Source: Candidatus Jidaibacter sp.
Lineage (GTDB): Bacteria; Pseudomonadota; Alphaproteobacteria; Rickettsiales; Midichloriaceae
Length of the DNA: 28,692 bases
Assembly (NCBI GenBank): GCA_021298045.1
Contig: JAJTHY010000099.1
Coordinates: 1-28,692 of the forward strand
Reading direction: 5' to 3'
A model generated the notes under the pieces. That model had not been told where the DNA came from. It saw only the letters and a list, made by a program, of their open reading frames with translations, and made no database searches. Of this stretch, positions 24,467-28,692 are shown in pieces. Each line of letters begins with the position of its first letter. The stretch's first letter is position 1. Made by a program: the position numbers and the translations under genes.

Positions 24467-26476
24467 TTAAATGTTAATAAGCCTTTGCCATTCTTTTTCT
24501 GTTAATACCTTAATCCCTAGGCTACGTGCTTGTTTCAGCTTAGATCCAGCATCATCTCCACAAACCAAGAAATCTGTTTTTGCAGACACAGAACTTGACA
24601 CCTTAGCTCCTAGCCTTTCTGCAATGCTTTTAGCCTCCTGGCGGGACATAGCAGATAAGCTACCTGTGAAAACTAAGGTTTTACCAGAGATCTCTGAATT
24701 AACGTTTTGCACTTCAAAATCCTTAATATTTAGGTGAGAAGATAATCTTTTAAGCAACTTGATATTTTGCGCATTACCAAAAAATTCAACTATATGGGTT
24801 GCGATTTTTGCCCCAATACCATCTAAAGAGCTTAAGTACATTACATCTGAGCACCCTGCAATTAAAGATTCTACACTTAGGAAATTCTTAGCTAAAATTT
24901 TCGCCGTAGCTTCGCCCACAAATCGAATGCCCAAAGCATAAATAAATTTATCTAAATCAACATTCTTGGCCTTATCAATTGCATTGAGTAAATTTTGCAC
25001 AGATTGCACACCCCAACCATCCCAATTTTGGATAGAGGTTGCAAATTGGCCTAATTTAAAAATATCATCATGTGTTTTAATTAACCCTTTGCGGTAAAAT
25101 TCTTCTATCTGCTTTTCTCCAAGGCCATCTATATTTAAGGCGTTTCTGCTCACGAAATGTTTTAAGCATTCGATAATTTGAGCTTCGCATCTTATTCCAC
25201 CAGAACACCTTCTTATAACATTACCCTCTTCTTTAGGGGCAGGGCTGCCACATATAGGGCAATTATCAGGCATGGTAAACACAGTAGTGTTTTCTGGACG
25301 CTTAGAGAGCTCAACTCGAACCACTCTGGGTATTACATCTCCTGCCCTTTCAACCTCTACCAAGTCTCCAACTCTGACATCTTTGCGCTCAATATCTTCT
25401 TCGTTATGCAATGTAGCACGCTGGACTATCACTCCGCCAATGCCCACAGGCTCAAGCTCTGCAACCGGTGTAAGAGCACCGGTTCTGCCTACCTGCACTG
25501 TGATACCCAACACTTTTGTAAAGGCGGAGGCAGCAGGAAATTTATGAGCAATCGCCCAACGAGGTGACCTGCTTAGGGCGCCTAATCGCTGCTGTAGAGC
25601 AAAGCTATTTACTTTATACACTATGCCATCAATATCGTATTCTAAATCTCCTCTTTCCTGAGAAAGTTGGGAATAATATTCGTCCAAGTCTTCACTGTTT
25701 TGGGCCAATTTAATTTTTTCATTCACAGTGAATCCTAAACTTTTAAGCTTACTCAAAAGCTCCCACTGAGAAGAGGCTCCTTCTATGCTCCCGCCCCAGA
25801 CAAAATATTTCAGTGGTCTTGATGCAGTAACTTTAGGATCTAACTGCCTAAGAGATCCAGCAGCTGCATTGCGTGGGTTAGCAAATTGCTCCTCTTCAAG
25901 TGCTTTTCGTGATTCATTAAGTGCTAGAAAGTCAGCTTTATCTATGTATATTTCCCCCCTAACCTCAAAATGTTTAATGTACGAAACCTCTTTTGGCAGA
26001 GTTTGTATGGTAAGCGCATTAGCAGTTATATCTTCCCCGAATTCACCATCTCCTCTAGTAGCTGCTACCTTTAGCTTGCCGCCCTCAAATATCGCTGAGA
26101 AAGATAAACCATCGATTTTAGGCTCAGCAATTAATTCTATCGCAGAGGTAGGTAAATTTAAAAATTTCTGTACCCGCTCTAGGAAGTCCTGCACGTCCTG
26201 AGAGGAAAATGCATTGGCAAGTGAAAGCATTGGAGTGCTGTGCTGGACTTTACCAAATTTGCTAGATGGTTTTCCACCAACTTTAGCGCTAGGGCTGGAA
26301 GCGGTTGCAAACTCGGGATGCGCCCTCTCCAATGCTTCGAGGTGCTTTTTTAAAGCGTCGTATTCAGCATCGCTAATTAAAGGTTTATCTAGTTCATGAT
26401 AAAGCCTATCGTGCTTTGCAATTTCTGCGCGTAGAGCTTCAATTTCTTGTATGGTGTTAAGCTGTGATGAGGGCAT
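24467..26476 (-). CDS. ligA: NAD-dependent DNA ligase
   Basis: LigA seals nicks in replication and repair using NAD+. The 669 residues hold the Ia domain, the nucleotidyltransferase motif AEPKIDGLS with Lys120, the OB fold, a four-cysteine zinc finger (CPIC...CSGGIRC), helix-hairpin-helix motifs and a C-terminal BRCT domain (SGKTLVFTGSLSAMSRQEAK onward). ATG at 26476 is used; TTG precedes it. Its start lies inside the last codons of murF (20-base overlap), so the two genes are coupled. Confidence 0.97.
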   Translation of the reverse strand: MPSSQLNTIQEIEALRAEIAKHDRLYHELDKPLISDAEYDALKKHLEALERAHPEFATASSPSAKVGGKPSSKFGKVQHSTPMLSLANAFSSQDVQDFLERVQKFLNLPTSAIELIAEPKIDGLSFSAIFEGGKLKVAATRGDGEFGEDITANALTIQTLPKEVSYIKHFEVRGEIYIDKADFLALNESRKALEEEQFANPRNAAAGSLRQLDPKVTASRPLKYFVWGGSIEGASSQWELLSKLKSLGFTVNEKIKLAQNSEDLDEYYSQLSQERGDLEYDIDGIVYKVNSFALQQRLGALSRSPRWAIAHKFPAASAFTKVLGITVQVGRTGALTPVAELEPVGIGGVIVQRATLHNEEDIERKDVRVGDLVEVERAGDVIPRVVRVELSKRPENTTVFTMPDNCPICGSPAPKEEGNVIRRCSGGIRCEAQIIECLKHFVSRNALNIDGLGEKQIEEFYRKGLIKTHDDIFKLGQFATSIQNWDGWGVQSVQNLLNAIDKAKNVDLDKFIYALGIRFVGEATAKILAKNFLSVESLIAGCSDVMYLSSLDGIGAKIATHIVEFFGNAQNIKLLKRLSSHLNIKDFEVQNVNSEISGKTLVFTGSLSAMSRQEAKSIAERLGAKVSSSVSAKTDFLVCGDDAGSKLKQARSLGIKVLTEKEWQRLINI

Positions 26477-27875
26477 CAACTACCTTTTCCATTTGCATTG
26501 ACCTAGACCCCTTAACCAGTATAACGTCTTTAGGCTTAATGTGATTTAATATTTCTTTTGCCATTATCTCTGAATTATGAGTCGAGCAGCCTTGATTTAT
26601 AGGAGAAAGTACGGTAAATAATTTTTCCATTAATTCTCCCACACAAAACACTTTGCTAATTTTATTTCTTATAATGCTTTCTTTTAAATTCACATGAAAC
26701 TGTTCAGCTAATACCCCCAGTTCTTTCATATCTCCTAACACAACAAGTAATCTACTTTCTGGCCATGAAGCGCTTAAGTTGTCTAGCGCTGACGTGACCG
26801 AAGCCGGACTTGCATTGTAACAATCATCTACCACCGTTATATCTAAAGATGAAATGTGGGTAATTTGTCCACGCCGTTTCTGTGCTGCAAAATTTGAAAA
26901 TCCTTTTCGAGCAGCAAATTCTACATCTGCTCCTACAGCATCCACCGCAGCCAGTACTGCGAGGCTATTTATGGCATGATGGCGGCCAGAGATAGGTAAA
27001 AAATATTCAATAACTTTACCACGCAAATCTGCTATAATTTCTGCGCCACTGTTTTTTGGAGAATACCTTTCTAAAATGTAATCGGATTCTGCCGTTGTGC
27101 CGAATTTCATAACATGAAGATTTAATGCTTTCGCAGAATCCTCAAGAATTAAATGATATGGGTTATCGTTATTAATTATGGCAATTCCTTCCTTACCCAC
27201 CCCCCTAAATATTTCCGCTTTTGCTTCTGCAATCGCAGATACCGATGAGAAGAATTCAAGATGAACCGCTTCTATGGTAGTTATAATTGCGACATCTGGC
27301 TTTGCAATATTAGTGAGCTTTAAAATTTCGCCAGCATGATTCATTCCTAATTCAAAGATGCCATATTCAGTTTCTATTGGCATATTGGCAAGTGATAAAG
27401 GCAAGCCGAGATGATTATTCAAATTGCCAATAGATGCATGTACTTCGCCTTGCAGATCCAGCGCTGCCTTCAACAACTCTTTGGTAGTAGTTTTGCCTAC
27501 ACTACCGGTTATGCCTATGATTTTCGCTTTAGTTCTAGCTCTTGAATAATGAGCAAGTTTTTCCAGCGCCTGCGCTGCATCATCAACTAAAATAAGCTTA
27601 TGTGAATAATCTTGTAACTCCTCTATTTCCTCATCAATTATGCACGCTGCTGCTCCTTTGTTTATTGCATCTATTGCAAAGGAATTGCCATTATATGATT
27701 CTCCCTTAAGCGCAACAAATATAGAGCCTTTGGTTACAGTGCGAGAATCTATCGAAACCCCGTAGGATATAATGCCATCTGGAGTTTTGGCATCAAGCGC
27801 TTCCCTTAATGAGTTGCTATCCCAAATTGGAAGCGGATGGGTATCAGAATTCTGAATCATACAAGCCTTGTACAT
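26457..27875 (-). CDS. murF: UDP-MurNAc-tripeptide-D-Ala-D-Ala ligase
   Basis: MurF adds D-Ala-D-Ala to the UDP-muramoyl tripeptide, the last cytoplasmic step of the peptidoglycan precursor. The Mur-ligase P-loop GITGSVGKTTTKE (about 121-133), GNLNNHLGLPLSL, ELGMNHAGEI and VVDDCYNASPASV mark the family. At 472 residues the length is normal. ATGs at 27875 and 27860 are both possible; the second has AAGG at good spacing. No other mur gene is adjacent. Confidence 0.95.
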   Translation of the reverse strand: MYKACMIQNSDTHPLPIWDSNSLREALDAKTPDGIISYGVSIDSRTVTKGSIFVALKGESYNGNSFAIDAINKGAAACIIDEEIEELQDYSHKLILVDDAAQALEKLAHYSRARTKAKIIGITGSVGKTTTKELLKAALDLQGEVHASIGNLNNHLGLPLSLANMPIETEYGIFELGMNHAGEILKLTNIAKPDVAIITTIEAVHLEFFSSVSAIAEAKAEIFRGVGKEGIAIINNDNPYHLILEDSAKALNLHVMKFGTTAESDYILERYSPKNSGAEIIADLRGKVIEYFLPISGRHHAINSLAVLAAVDAVGADVEFAARKGFSNFAAQKRRGQITHISSLDITVVDDCYNASPASVTSALDNLSASWPESRLLVVLGDMKELGVLAEQFHVNLKESIIRNKISKVFCVGELMEKLFTVLSPINQGCSTHNSEIMAKEILNHIKPKDVILVKGSRSMQMEKVVDALITA

Positions 27876-27896
27876 AGAATATTTTGCTAGTATATT
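27868..27896 (+). promoter_or_regulatory. trpS promoter, sigma70-type
   Basis: TTGTAC (27868-27873) and TATATT (27891-27896) are 17 bases apart and end 31 bases before the trpS ATG. The -35 hexamer lies within the first codons of murF on the other strand if murF starts at 27875. Confidence 0.5.
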
Positions 27897-27927
27897 CGCT
27901 TAAACTTATTCTTAGCTCAAGTAATTT

Positions 27928-28680
27928 ATGGAAGTAATATTTTCTGGCGCTCAGCCATCTGGGCATCTTACCGTTGGCAACTATCTAGGTGCCATAAAAA
28001 ATTGGGTGCATATGCAAGAAAATAATGAGTGTATTTATTGCATAGTAGATTTACATGCAATTACAATGAATCAAGAGCCATCGGCTTTAAAAGAAGCCTC
28101 TATTAGCAATTTGGCATTATATTTAGCTAGTGGCATTGACCCTAAAAAATCTACAGTATTTATTCAATCTGCTGTACCTGCACATTCAGAATTGGGATGG
28201 ATTTTTTCCTGCATCACACCGCTGGGCTGGCTTAAACGTATGACTCAATTTAAAGATAAGTCCGGAAAAAATGTAGAAAATGTAGGGCTTGGGTTACTCG
28301 CTTACCCAACGCTTATGGCTGCTGACATATTGCTTTACCATGCAACACAGGTGCCTGTTGGTGAAGACCAGACTCAGCATGTTGAGCTAACCCGCGATAT
28401 TGCTGGAGCGTTTAACCGTAGATTTAATGTTGATTATTTTAAAGAACCTAAAGCAGTTATCCCTAAGGAAAGTGCGCGTATTATGAGCTTGAGAGACGGG
28501 AAAAAGAAAATGAGTAAGTCCGATCCTTCGGATATGTCTAGAATTAATATGACAGATGATAAGGATCTGATTGTGCAGAAAATTAAAAAGGCTACAACCG
28601 ATGCTATTGTAGGGATCTCATACGATGAAGAATTGCGCCCGGAGGTTTCGAACTTAATCAACATATACTCAGCATTTTGA
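27928..28680 (+). CDS. trpS: Tryptophan-tRNA ligase, broken at the window end
   Basis: TrpRS charges tRNA-Trp. The class I signatures are clear: PSGHLTVGNYLGA (HIGH-type, about 10-22) and KMSKS at 194-198; GEDQTQHVELTRD is also typical. The frame ends after 250 residues (NLINIYSAF*), whereas the enzyme is usually about 330, so the C-terminal anticodon-binding part is missing. The stop falls inside a 16-base copy (28677-28692) of sequence from 28382-28397 in the same gene, which suggests that the break is an assembly artefact rather than a true pseudogene. Confidence 0.9.
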   Translation: MEVIFSGAQPSGHLTVGNYLGAIKNWVHMQENNECIYCIVDLHAITMNQEPSALKEASISNLALYLASGIDPKKSTVFIQSAVPAHSELGWIFSCITPLGWLKRMTQFKDKSGKNVENVGLGLLAYPTLMAADILLYHATQVPVGEDQTQHVELTRDIAGAFNRRFNVDYFKEPKAVIPKESARIMSLRDGKKKMSKSDPSDMSRINMTDDKDLIVQKIKKATTDAIVGISYDEELRPEVSNLINIYSAF

Positions 28681-28692
28681 GCTAACCCGCGA
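28677..28692. repeat. 16-bp duplicate of internal trpS sequence at window end
   Basis: TTGAGCTAACCCGCGA here is identical to 28382-28397, where it codes for part of VELTRD in frame. Here it is out of frame and abruptly replaces the expected continuation of trpS up to the last base of the window. Confidence 0.75.

Noticed and set aside
25178..25567. 129-aa plus-strand frame antisense to ligA
   Set aside because: ligA is intact and conserved here, and the antisense product shows no domain.
27928..28680. trpS as a genuine pseudogene
   Set aside because: The break coincides with the end of the sequence and an exact 16-base repeat, which fits an assembly artefact better.
1..28692. CRISPR arrays, tRNA, rRNA, tmRNA or SRP RNA genes
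   Set aside because: No regularly spaced repeats or recognisable RNA-gene sequences were seen in the short intergenic gaps.

Overview
The window looks like one contig, or the end of one, from an AT-rich alphaproteobacterium. It most resembles Rickettsiales or a similar host-associated lineage. This rests on a PopZ (DUF2497) homologue, a short 231-residue phosphatidylserine decarboxylase of the type I recall from Rickettsia, the rpmF-plsX-fabH order, a secreted ankyrin-repeat protein, and palindromic repeats between genes. It still makes peptidoglycan (mrcA, murF, dapB, ftsZ), phosphatidylethanolamine (pssA, psd) and probably a surface glycan (O-antigen-ligase-like protein). I cannot name the species. 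No rRNA, tRNA, CRISPR array, intact transposase or phage gene was seen.

Layout: 1-439 is non-coding and repeat-bearing. Then come rpmE (-), ssb-rppH (+), rpmF-plsX-fabH plus an unknown 167-aa gene (+), and a lone 898-aa membrane protein (+, 4865-7561) joining a sodium/solute symporter to a histidine kinase. mrcA and ftsZ follow (-). mnmA (+) and trhO (-) are two tRNA U34-modifying enzymes that converge on a palindromic terminator-like element. Next on the minus strand are ppa, a flavodoxin-like reductase, and an apparent operon reading M48-like protein > ybjQ-like > rimB > rimK. After it lies an apparent psd-pssA-ligase operon (-), which is divergent from a LOG-family gene and dapB (+). dapB converges on a secreted ankyrin protein that is co-oriented with popZ (-), and a 159-bp palindromic element fills the gap between them. 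ligA and murF (-) follow, divergent from trpS (+), which breaks off at the end of the window.

Most genes are housekeeping. The most distinctive item is the symporter-kinase fusion. Its C-terminal half (six predicted membrane helices, then HisKA/HATPase) resembles the alpha-hydroxyketone sensor kinases CqsS and LqsS, so it may be a transporter-coupled small-molecule sensor. Other notable items are an M48 peptidase homologue whose HExxH motif reads HMVKH, the TA-flanked palindromic element that supplies the dapB stop codon, the popZ/secreted-ankyrin pair, and a 16-bp repeat at the window end suggesting that the broken trpS is an assembly artefact.

Family assignments come from motifs and remembered family sequences. 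No search was run.
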